From Datnioides undecimradiatus (lineage: Eukaryota > Chordata > Actinopteri > Lobotiformes > Datnioididae): DNA of 64,000 bases. Below are positions 13,393 through 24,390 of the stretch, one piece after another. The notes below the pieces were generated by a model. That model worked only from the letters and a program-made list of their open reading frames with translations, was not told the DNA's origin and ran no database searches. The stretch is taken from the NCBI GenBank assembly GCA_008933995.1, contig WARS01000025.1:7547477-7611476 (forward strand), in the 5' to 3' direction. The translations under genes and the position numbers were made by a program. Position 1 is the stretch's first letter. Each line of letters opens with the position of its first letter.

Positions 13393-16300
13393 CAAAATCA
13401 ACTACCATCTATTCCTGTCAGTGGTACTTCAGCAGCTGTGTGTGGTGTTTGGAGGGCTGCAGCTTCTTCACGTTCCCCAAGATGTGCTCTCAGTCGATGG
13501 GGCTTTAAACTGCCAACGCGCTGGAAACGTTTTCTAAACCAATAATAAATGCAACAGAGAGAACAACACCTCTGGGTTTCATCTGGTTGATTACCTCAAT
13601 GGTGCTTATGAGCATTTGGCAGCTCCGGCGCTGCACCACAGCGGAGCGGACATGACCGCGCTATAGTACACGATGTGCCCTATTGGATACCTGTGATAGG
13701 AGCTGGCCGGGCAGCAGCTGGCAGCAGGAGGCGGGCACCAGATGACTGCTCTCAGCGCTGGGAACAAAACAAGCAGCTGAGGGAGCGGTGGGTGGGTTGG
13801 CCCTGTCTTTAAAGGAAGCCAGGCTATGATTATCACAGTGCAAAACGGGGCCACAGAACGCCGTTAACATAACCAGGCCGGCTAGCTAACACTTGATGCT
13901 AATTAACCACTGCCACCTGCAGCTTACAGCTTAATACCAATTGCAGCGCTGAGTGAGCCATCAATCTATTCTTAAAACGTTAAATATATGTTTTATGTAC
14001 TTATTACCCTGCGACGTGTTCACGTCAGGATTCCAGGATCAAGTTGTGGAGCTGAACCACCTCATTTTCCGGTGAGTTTTTGAGGCAGACATACAGATAA
14101 ATGAAGAGTAGCAATAAAAATACAAACAGTGGGAGTAACGTGAAACATTTTGTCAATGTAAATATGTGAAATTGCAATTTTATAAATGTAAAAACGGAAA
14201 GAATTGCAAGAAATGAAGCATCTGTGCAACAACGGGTTTAAAAATAAGAAGAAAGTCACATTTACATTTATTTAAAACGTCAAAGACGGTGGCAGTGAAC
14301 TTAAAACACCTCCAATAACAAAAGCTAAATAGTTTAGATATTAAGCAGCAGAATGGGACTAATGAAGACATTAAAACACCACAAAGTAACACAGCTATTA
14401 CTTCAGTAAACATACACGAATGTTCACACAAGTGTAAAAGTAAAAACAGCAAAATACAGAATATTACAGTGAGAGAAGGGCAAACAAGCCCCTGTAGTAA
14501 ATGTTCTGAGTGATTTGCATTATTTATATTGTTTTGCCTGTTTATGTTAATTACGGTCGCACGGTTTGTTGGATTGACACCCGGCAAGGTAGCGTAATGC
14601 TACGTGAAACAGAAAGTTGACTTCCACAAGCTAATAACAACCCTACAAGGCAACAGTCGGCAGCAACAATCGGCGATCAGCTCCTGTATTTGGGCTTTTC
14701 CGCCTCTGATGATGTTTGACGGACAGAGCAAGAACAAGCTTCTCCTCTAGTTTCCTGGTTACCGAGGCGACGAGTCACATCTCGTGCAACGCTGCCTTAA
14801 AAGGAGAGACAGGAACACGACTCTGGACCTGCGCCGGCTAACGGGAGGAAGTAAACAAGCTTCAGCTACTGCAACCTGGACAGTAACACTCAGAGCACGG
14901 AGCGAGATCTAACTGAACGCCATTGAAATAAATGTTGCTTCCAACAGATGGCTGGTTGTATTTTCTGGGCTCAAACTAAATGAAAAGTAAAATCCACAAG
15001 CAGCTGCTCCATGAAATCAGTTTCAATTATAAATCTCTATTAAATCCTTTGGGTTGTCGACGACTGAGCCGCCACAGCGCGAAACCTCTCGCTACCTTAG
15101 CTTCTTTTACGTTTCCCATGATGGCGTTTGGCTTTAACTGTATCTGATTTTGCAGGTTTTTAATACATTTTCCATTTACTCTCATAGAAATGAAAGAAAT
15201 CCTGCAATGCAAGTTTGCTGATTTGCAAAGCTGCAAAACTGCATTTCGCAAGAAAACCTGCTTGGATTTTAAATCTGTTAATTTCAGCTAAAATAGTTGC
15301 ATAATGTTGTTTTAAATCTGGCTGAAGATGCACCTGTATATGCATTAAAGGGACTCCCTTTCCACCACCGCCTGGAAACCTGCAGCGCTCGGCTGTAAAA
15401 TTACACGCACCGACAGCGACGGCGACCGCAAAACAAGAAGAAGAAGCCAGAAACGGCATGGGAAACACAAAACCTCTTCAACATGCAATGTGTCACGGAG
15501 CGCCGCTGTGTTCCTGCGGATTGAGGCCGCCTGTCGGTCGTGAAAACGGATATCTGTGCCGCCTCTAAGTTTTTTATTAAACACGCTGAATGAGTGCAAA
15601 ATGGTGCGTCTAGGAGGCTGTTTGATTTTGAAGACGCAGATTTGTTTTTACACAGCGGAGAGAGTTTCTGCTAGCACACTCTGTAAATACATGAGCTGGT
15701 GTCTACACTCGTGCAGGAGAGGCAGCAGCGTTTTAATGCATCCCCCCTTCAACTGCGCGTCAGACAGCAACTCTGCATTCACGCTTTACATCATGTGGAA
15801 GTGACACACCAAGCCACGGTTTAATTGCATCAAGCATCTCCGGCTCGTTGACCTCATAACAATGTCAGATGTAAGGTCGGCCCCTGACAACCCCCCCTGC
15901 AGCCCTGCTCGGATATTACTCGGCCATGACACTATGTCGCCAAACCGGATCGGGAGCAACATTATGAAGCGCAATGCTGTGATGCACCTGAGTCACGTCG
16001 GCAGGCCGGGCTGCGGGGGGCGATGGGACGCTGCCACATCCGCCGCAGAGAGCGAGGAGGAAGTCCCGCACAGTTTGGGAGGATGCAGTTATGGAGAGAC
16101 GCGGAGGATCAGCTCCTTGGAGGCTGAGCGCGAGTCATTATATTTCACCTTCAAAACCGGGGATTTCACTCCTGTCCTTGTCACGCCGTGCTTTCGTTGC
16201 GGGAAGACGATGATATATAGGTCGGTTGTCGATGCTATAAAAAGCTCTATTGAGCTGAAGCTCGTTTGAGTGAATGCATACGTGGTCCAGGAGGTAGCCG

Positions 16301-16664
16301 GGGGCAGATGTCCCCCATCTGCTCTGAGAGACTCGCTCAACTGACATGATGACTCCACGTCCTAGGTGAAAATCTGTGCATCAAACAAAGATCCAATGAT
16401 TTATTATTATAAATACAGATTAATATGTGGACTCCTCTGTCCAGGCAATCAGTTTATTAACTGAAGTCTCTAAATAATCAGAACTTAAAGAACAATGCCC
16501 ATCACAATCACCTGGAAATGTTTTAAATGATTAATAACAAAATAATTGTTCATTTTTATGCATGAAAATCTATATTTTTATTATATTTTCTATGACTGAA
16601 ATTCACATTATTCTCAGAAAACCTGTTTTAATATATATAATAACGCAAACAACCAGGCTGGATG

Positions 16665-17103
16665 AGCCGCCAGACTCCATTGACAGAAACAGTCGTTTTG
16701 CAGGATGCAGGAGCTGCTGGTGTACTGCTGCGTTTATTGGTTATGTAGTTTGTTTGTGTTGTTGCGTGACGTCGGCGAATTCACGCTCACCCTGCAAAAC
16801 ACCAAAGTCGCACGATAAAACAGAGAAGCTAACCCATAGAGGCAGCGGCACACAGGAAGCTCCTGCGTTCTGCAACCTAAAATTAGCACATTTGTCAATG
16901 GAGTCTGGTGGATTTGCAGAGTGCGTAGATGGATGCTTCAATTTCCCATCAGAGCGGCTGTCTGACAGCAAGATATAGAGTTGGAAATATTCTTAATATA
17001 GCAGACACTTAGACTGATATTGATTTTTTTTAGGTGGTTCCTACACCGGTGCACCTGCAGAACCTCATGCGACCCCACCTCCAAAACCCAAAATACCCCT
17101 TTA
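16665..17103. mobile_element. Fold-back MITE-like repeat, copy B
   Basis: This is the same family as the copies at 13.07 and 18.3 kb. The left arm is CCGCCAGACTCCATTGACAG and the right arm TTTGTCAATGGAGTCTGGTG ends at about 16911. The inner GTTTGTTTGTGTTGTTGCGT block is also shared. Downstream of the palindrome the outer half (CTACACCGGTGCACCTGCAG, then CAAAATACCCCTTTAC) matches the outer half of copy D. The left outer end is missing or too diverged to recognise. Confidence 0.6.
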
Positions 17104-17792
17104 CTGGTGCAGGTGTGTAACGATGCACAGTTCACATCGCTCGGCAGCATTGGTGGGAGTCGGGATGCAGCAGGACGTCGTGGGATCGGCTCTCTCAGGA
17201 GTCCTTGAACAAGATTCTCAGCCTGGCGCCAAGAGCCAGTGACATCATGCTCTATTTCTGGCTTTCAAGTGGAGCATTCAGAAGCTAAAAGGTATCCATT
17301 AATGGGGACCAGCTGCATGGTCGAAACAAAAAACACACCACTCCACGCCAGAGACCTGGTCTGAGGAGTCAAGTGCAGCTGCCAAACACCCCAAAAATCG
17401 AATTACTGCTCGTCTTATTTCCACATGTCTTGGGGATATTGTGTCAGCGCTGTCAGGAATGAATGTCAGCCCAACTCCTCATCAGTCAGCCTACATTCGC
17501 CGCAGTGTTACGGTTAAATAATCACGCCGCTGCTAGGGAAAACGAAAGGGAAAACGAAGTCGGGTCTTTTGACGGCGGCTTCAAGGAGCGACTGGTAAAA
17601 GCCGGGGATGTAATATTAATCAATGGCAGAGGCAAAACAAACAGATGCAGTGGCTTCTGGAGGGAGGATTACATTTCCAGGTCGGCACGGCGAGGAGCAC
17701 TAAGTATTGGTCATAACCTCATTTCACTCTGCTCACTTAAGTGGCTCTCAAGGGACCAGTTCTCTAATTCATTTGGGCAAAGCCAGCAGCGG

Positions 17793-17794
<2 letters not shown>

Positions 17795-17841
<47 letters not shown>

Positions 17842-17857
17842 CGTGGATTTGGGTGCG

Positions 17858-17902
<45 letters not shown>
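17795..17902 (+). repeat. Compound (GT)n microsatellite in two blocks
   Basis: Two GT runs of about 45 bases each, at 17795-17839 and 17859-17902, are separated by the 19-nt spacer AGCGTGGATTTGGGTGCGC. It resembles a duplicated GT tract. Confidence 0.95.
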
Positions 17903-17906
<4 letters not shown>

Positions 17907-18291
17907 TGAACTAAGACTCGAGAATTTATGTATTTCTTGCCTCGAGGTCTGAGTCATGCCCATGCTCTACCCACAGTGATGTAAACTCAGACGCAACCCC
18001 CCCCCCCTTACTTCAACCCACCCACACGAATACACGCAAACGCACGTGCACGCTCGCTCGCTGCGAGAGATGACATCAAAGTGTTCGGGGTGCGTCTACC
18101 TACGCGCTGTCATCTCCGAGACACGATTCTTCATCAGGTGTTTTTTGGGGACACGCGAAAAACCGACCTGGAGGCGCTGCGACGTGTCCCGCTGCTTACT
18201 TAGAGGCAGAAGGAGGACTTTAGACTGAGTTGCGTTGAACTGCATCAAACATTCAGTGTTTAAAGCAGAATTTGTATAGGCACTGATTACA

Positions 18292-18704
18292 TTAGAGGGA
18301 TAATTCAGGTTTTTTGAGGCTGATGGAGAAACAGTGAGGTCATGCTTCCCAGAGCCACCAGACTCCTTTGACAAAAACAGCGATTTTACCTCACAGAAGT
18401 CGTTCATCTACCGCTGCCTCAGTCGGTTTGTTTGTTTCTGTTATTGTGCGACTTTGAATCCAAACTAACTCTGCGAAGCACCGAAGTAGCGCATGAGTGC
18501 AAGAAACTAACTGAGAGAGGCAGCGGAAGAACGGCGAACCCTGTGTTCTTTGTTGTAAAATTGCTGTTTTTGTCAATGAAGTCTGGTGGATGTGAGGCGT
18601 CGTCTGAGTGTACAGTTTACACCTGTACTCCTGTAAGTGTACCTACTACTCTACTGTAATTAACACACTGACTACGGATGATACAACCCAAACTACCCCT
18701 TTAA
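18292..18704. mobile_element. Fold-back MITE-like repeat, copy C, most complete
   Basis: This copy shows both outer ends: TTAGAGGGATAATTCAGG on the left and AACCCAAACTACCCCTTTAA on the right. They are imperfect inverted complements of about 20 bp. Inside is the palindromic core, 18355-18589, with arms CCACCAGACTCCTTTGACAA and TTGTCAATGAAGTCTGGTGG. Total length is about 413 bp with no coding capacity. The TTAA-like terminus suggests the target preference, but no clear target duplication was established. Confidence 0.65.
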
Positions 18705-21499
18705 GTGGTTTAACTCCTAAACCACCAACCACAAACGTCTCCCTGGCTTATCACATGGATTATTGCTCCTGGTCAATCATAAATGAACAATTTTGTAATA
18801 CACACATCTACGTAGCATTGTGGTGACACTAAAACACGTCGTTGTAGGAGCATAATTAATTGCCGCTCCCCCTTTTTCCACTTCTCAGCTCCATTTTGCA
18901 CATGAAACAACAGCTGCACGATTTTCAAAGATTCACCACCAGACAGAAGTTGGACCGGATGGATCGATCACATCAAAAGAGTTTCGATTTCAGGCGAACT
19001 CCCACAACCTCGGCCCGCCCCGCAGGTGCTCCCACTGTTCCTTTCTGCAAAATGTGTGTCAAACCTGGAGAGAGCCTCTTTTTAAAATTCATGCAGTATG
19101 CGGAGATTAAAAATGAATACCCCGCAATTGCCGGCTGAAAGCGGTAGCTTAGCTCCACCAAATATTTCATTCAACATCTGGGTCTGTCTGTCACGCTCGA
19201 GTAATTACTTCCTGTCTGCAGAGTCGGCTCCATAATGCCGCAGACAGCCCGACCGGTGCCGCGCTCCTGCCCTTTTCCCTAATAAGTGTACTTACATCAA
19301 AACAGTTAACATGTGATGATTCATCACCATCTAGGAGCAAGCAGTTTCCCCCCTCGGGGCAGTTTTGATCTGAGGCATGATAGCTGATTCAGAGTTCTTG
19401 GGGAAAGACTGAGCTCTAAACTCAAGTGTTTCACCCAAGACGTTACAGAAGTGAAGCTAAATGACGTTTTTATATTGAAACGGTGGATTATTCCATAACG
19501 TGAAGCAAAACTGCTAATTAACTGATGCAAAAAGCCCCAAAATACACATTTGTTTTATTCCCTTGTGCACAATATTAACTGGACCTGGAAAACACTCATC
19601 AATGCACCGGTAACTCATTTCAGGTAACAATTAGCAACAATAGCAACAGATGCCTCTAGACTATTCTTCCCATTTGATATGAAGCGTAGCAGAGCTGGTT
19701 CTGTATCACTCTCAGCCTTTTCTGAGTCACCAATCATCTGAGTTGACATGATTTGTGCACTTTGAGCGGTGCAGAAACAACGAGTCACCAACATGTTATC
19801 GAGCGATCGCCCAAACTTCAACCCTTCCTTGAGGTATACGGGGTCAGAAAAGATCCAAGTTAATCCCATCCTGTGGCGAGATAGTGATTAAGGGTCTCGG
19901 AGGTGTTTTGCATTTTGCAGCATCAGCTTCGTCGTGTCCTTAGAGACAAATGTGGTTCTGGTTTCTCCCGGAAACATTAATCAGGTGAACCTCGCGAACC
20001 AAAGCCGAACCGCCTCGGCTGTAAGTCAGCGGTGATTCTGGAGAGGGAGCGATCCACGGCGGCGGTAACTCAGAGTGTTGAATTTAGTTCCCGACGCGTG
20101 GTTTCACATCTGTCCGACTTTAACTTCTACGATTTAAATTCAGAGTGCGATCTTTGAGCACACACGCCGAGCAACCCTGAAGACGACTTTGCATGCGAGC
20201 AGCTGCCGTCTCCTTGTTAGGCTGATCTACTGTTCCTGCAACTTCCTGACTTTACAGCACTCCGGTGCCCTACTGTGCTGTTCATTAGAGAGATAATTAC
20301 ATCTGCAGGAGATCCTTCTGCACTGTCTTGTCACCTTGGCGTGTCTGATCGGAACCCCTGCCTCATCCCCTTCTTCTGTTTCCCCCTCCTGACAACCCGC
20401 TGTCAGACAACGGTCAACCAGCATCCAGCGCCTGGCATCGGCACCCGCGGCTGATGATTCATCCGGAGGAGGGCTAGATCCGTCTCCCTAATCAGACCCT
20501 AAACTTTCAAGGGTATCGATCAGGCATCTCTGTCAGAGCCATTACAGACACTTGATGCGTACGGCGCGTGCCAAGGGCCCATCCCTGATTCCGTCAATGT
20601 GGAGAAGATTAAAGGGAGAACAGAATTAAGGGGGAAGAGAGGAAAAACAAGGCTTTGGGAGTAAACCGAGCGGAAAAAAATAAAACGAGAGACGCGTTAG
20701 TTTGCAAATCAGTGGCTGCGAGACGGGAAAATTGGAAAATAGGCTGCCACTGTCCATCAGCGCGTGAGTACGTCAGGTAAAACACAGCCTCGCCAAGGAC
20801 ACGGGTAAACAAACTACCACATTTTGCAGTGTTGTTTTTAGCAAATCTGCAGTCATAGCTGTGCAATTTGTGATGCATTATGATGTATTCTGAGGCTGAA
20901 AGGCTTGTCGACTTGAGGAAAGACTGGTAAACTCCTGTGCGGCCCACTCATGCTTGTGTCCTTGCGCAGTTTCCTCCCTGCTTCCTGCCACGCATCAGCC
21001 GCGCATCTAGCCTGCAGGCGGCGCGAACTGGGGCACAAACAATAACAGTAATCATGGAAAATCATGTGCTGCTCTGGCGGAGGAGACCAGCTGACTGGCT
21101 GACTGCTGGAGCCCAGAGGGCCTCCTGTACAAGCAACAGAGAGACAGGCAGGACGATGGGGGTGGGGTGGGATGGAAGAAGGGAAGCGGCGAGGAGAAGA
21201 GGAGAAAACAACATCAGAGAGCAAAGCGGAGACGGGTTCACCTCTCATCCCCTCTCCTCAAGCTTAGTCATCTTCGTTTCCACATTCTGCCCTTGTCAGG
21301 GAGCTTCACCATCTTCCCCTCCCTCGCCCCTCGCTCCCAACACGGTGCCACCCTCTCCTCGCTCGCCAAGCACAGTGGTACGTTCCATGACTACAAACGC
21401 TCCTTTGGTGATATTGGCTGGAGCTTTAAGAGTGATGGGAGGACGTGGCCGCACGCCTGTGGCCACGTTCTTTGACGGATGGCGGTGTCATGTATGATT

Positions 21500-21850
21500 A
21501 ATAAACAGCGGGGTGGAGCGGGCGGATCATTGACTTAAAGCAGGGTGCTAATGACCAGACACCAGAGATGTACATAGTGCTTACCCTTTAGATAAATCCA
21601 CTGCCGCCCTAATTGCTAATCTTTAAACGAAACTGTAATTGCGGCGTGGAATCAAAGCACGTTTCCGAGCTCAATCACCCTTCTGGACAAAAGACGTCGC
21701 GGGAAAGACGGCGTTGTAATTTCTACTGTCATGAATGAGCAAACCGCAGATCAATGGGCTGCTCTGTACAGTGATCTAGTGCAGCCTTAGCTTTCATTAC
21801 AACATCGGTGTGTGAGTGATCAATTGGCCGCTATCTTATTACTGTCTGGC
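21500..21850. promoter_or_regulatory. Possible enhancer-like unique block
   Basis: This 350-bp block has no simple or interspersed repeats and is dense in TAAT/ATTA words (GATTAATAAAC just upstream, CCTAATTGCTAATC, GTAATTGCGG, GATCAATTGG). Such composition is typical of conserved non-coding elements in introns of neurodevelopmental genes. It is a composition-based suspicion only. Confidence 0.2.
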
Positions 21851-22843
21851 TGGATGGAGGAAGCACTCGGGGCGCAGAGGCCGTGCCGCTGGTCCAAATT
21901 ATCTGCAGACACACACTCAGCCTTGATTTAATGTTTTTACTACATTTTATATTTCTGAATCTCAACCTAAACAAAACTTTTTGCAAGAACAATTTCAATT
22001 TTTGCAAGATTAATATTACGGTTTAAAAGAGGCTGTGTTTAAATGTCTAAAACACGACGGCAGAGCGCAGAGCAGTAAGTGTGAAGTTGTGCATCTTCTA
22101 GGTTTTAAGTCAAGAGAAAATAAACAATAATCACATCCAACTTCGCGTTTACTACCTTATTTTAATCTACAAAAGGTCACTGTGTCAGATTAGATGATTA
22201 CAGAGTCATAAATCCTTGCTGTGTCTTTGCAGAGAGACACGACAGGCTCCTCAACCAATCGTCGCTCGACCATCGTTCACAACTTGCACGTCGTCTCCAA
22301 AATGGAGGTGACTTGAGGGAGCAACAGTGTAAACAGTGTAAACAAACACTGGTGGCGTCGCATCAGCATTATCGTTTGTCTTTCGTTTGCAGTTCTGTGC
22401 TCCTATTGGTCCACAGTGGCATTGTGGACTTCTCTGTGCTCTACAGAAGCTTAAATGATCTAAAGTCCAGCCTGATGTCCACCGATGACACATTACGTCT
22501 GTCATATTATTCTGAAGTCTGAAACCAGAGCGTGTTTAGTTTCCTTTCATGTGATTTTCCTCCTGCCGTTCAGCCAACAGGTCAGCTGAGCATCTGGTGT
22601 TCCCCACTAGCTTAAGTGCACCAGGATCACAAATGCCGCGGTCATGATGAAAGACAAACAGGAATCAGTGCCATCGCGCAGAATCTTAACCAGACATTCT
22701 GGCTCCGAGCCACAAAGTTGAATTAAACCAATTGAATTATTTGTCTCCAGACCATCTCGAGGAAACATCTGTAATCTGAAATCTGCGTTTGTGGAGGACG
22801 ACTGCAGCTCGGTGCCGGCGGCTTGGATCAGCGGGAGCGGGAA

Positions 22844-22874
<31 letters not shown>

Positions 22875-22900
22875 AGAACATCATCTGCAGCAGCAGCAGC
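22844..22900. repeat. (CTG)10 next to (CAG)5, inverted triplet repeat hairpin
   Basis: A 31-base GCTGCTG run at 22844-22874 is followed, after the 11-nt loop AGAACATCATC, by TGCAGCAGCAGCAGC at 22886-22900. The two runs are complementary and could pair over 14-15 bp. Alanine and leucine runs in the open frames here come from this repeat and are not coding evidence. Confidence 0.9.
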
Positions 22901-23170
22901 CTCCATGAGACCGTGTTTGGCAACAGTAAATAAACAGGATGGGGAGAAGGCTGCCGGAGCCCCTCAGGGCCCGTCGAGTACAGTAACGCACAGCTGAGCG
23001 CTCCGGAGTATGTCGCCTGTCTGCCAGCGTTGCCTGCCTGTGTCACGATACAGGAGGGCGTTGGGGGATGGGAGGAGGGTCACATGTGTGGGCTGCTGCA
23101 GGGTTTGGGTTGTCTACAGGTTCTGCGCATCTTTCTCCATCTCTTTCTCTGAACTGAGCCCATCGAGCAC

Positions 23171-23196
23171 TGGTGGTGGTGGTGGTGGTGGTGGTG
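23171..23196 (+). repeat. (TGG)8 microsatellite
   Basis: Eight TGG units followed by TGTGG. Glycine and proline runs in the frames here come from it. Confidence 0.9.
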
Positions 23197-23722
23197 TGGT
23201 CTTTCTGTGAGCAGATTCACTCGTAGCAGAGACGACGAGCCACACACACGACAGCGGTGCTCCTCGTTTCCCAGAGAGGCCTGTAGTTAGAGGCAAGCAC
23301 AAATTGCTCACCGCGTGCAACGAAACGCATGTTGCATCAACAGCAGAGATGTTGCTGCACAGAGTTTAGCAGCTGTTACTCGTAATGTTAATCACACTGA
23401 ATGTTATTTATATGAGAAGAGTGAGAACCACAACCTAATGCACACACTGCGTGAACAAATTTCCTCTTTTGGGACGATGAAAGCCGCCGTCTGTTAGAGC
23501 CGCAGTGTATTTGTCATTTTTGTTATTGATTAATCTGCTTAATTGATTTTCAATTAATTGTTTAGTGTATGAAAACAGTGAAAAAAGACTGTGCTCATGC
23601 ATCATTTTGAATGATAACTCAAAACACTGACATAAACCTAAAATCCTTACACCAAAAAGACAGTTTTCACATTTTTTATTGCTGTTTTTCATATATTAAT
23701 TATATATATTGCTGGCAAATGT

Positions 23723-23893
23723 ATATTTAAAGGAGTATTCCACTAAATAAAATTTAAAATAAACACCTGAAAACCTTAATTTAAGAAATTAATATGATAT
23801 ACTGTATATTGTGCAGCTTCAGAAGTGCATGCGGACAGGACTACACACTCTTCAACGCCGCCTTTCAAGCCTCCAAAACGCTCCTTTAAATAT
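23723..23893. mobile_element. Short element with perfect 13-bp terminal inverted repeats
   Basis: ATATTTAAAGGAG at 23723-23735 is the exact inverted complement of CTCCTTTAAATAT at 23881-23893, enclosing 171 bp in all. The interior is AT-rich on the left, has no coding capacity and shares no obvious sequence with the fold-back family. The size and TTTAAAGG-type ends suggest a MITE; the exact boundary with a TA or TTA target duplication cannot be settled. Confidence 0.45.
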
Positions 23894-23940
23894 GACGTTC
23901 AAGTCAGAAGCGTCTGAACGTCAGCGTATACGCGTATACG
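23893..23940. repeat. Two adjacent perfect palindromes
   Basis: TGACGTTCA (23893-23901) pairs with TGAACGTCA (23915-23923) across a 13-nt loop. Just after it, CGTATACGCGTATACG (23925-23940) is a perfect 16-bp palindrome. They abut the right end of the 171-bp element at 23.7 kb. Confidence 0.8.
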
Positions 23941-24224
23941 GATGTCAGGCGGCGACGGCCGTGTGACACATATACAGCTAATGGTTGCCTCTGTCGCTCT
24001 TGTGCAGTGTAACAAAATGGCCTGGCGCAATGTGGGGAGAGAAGACAGGGGACAGTGGGTGAGGAGGGGAGGCGTTTCGGGGGAAGGGACAGGGGCACTG
24101 TTGGATTGTTATGCATGTAACAGGGGGATGCGGTGTTGCCTGGAGGCGTCGAGCGGGGATGGCGAATGTCACTCCGATCAGTCGAAAGTGTCATGACGAG
24201 TGGCGGAGCCGTGACCTCTGATGG

Positions 24225-24227
<3 letters not shown>

Positions 24228-24263
<36 letters not shown>

Positions 24264-24390
24264 TGGGGGTTGGAGAAGAAGAGGGAGACACAAGGCAAAG
24301 CGCAACATAACAGAAAAGGCGGTGACAGCAGAAACAGAGAGAGGAGAGAGGGAAAGGAGGGAAGGAAGAACGAGAGGGGAGGGAAGTTTG
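24228..24390 (+). repeat. (GT)17 microsatellite and following purine-rich tract
   Basis: A GT run (24228-24262) is followed by GTGGGGGTTGGAGAAGAAGA and a long GA/GGA-rich stretch to about 24386 (GAGAGGAGAGAGGGAAAGGA and similar). Confidence 0.9.

Noticed and set aside
20937-21497. 186-codon plus-strand frame, the longest in the window
   Set aside because: Low-complexity Ser/Pro/Arg composition, no domain, overlapped by equally long frames in other phases and strands; consistent with chance in GC-rich intron sequence.
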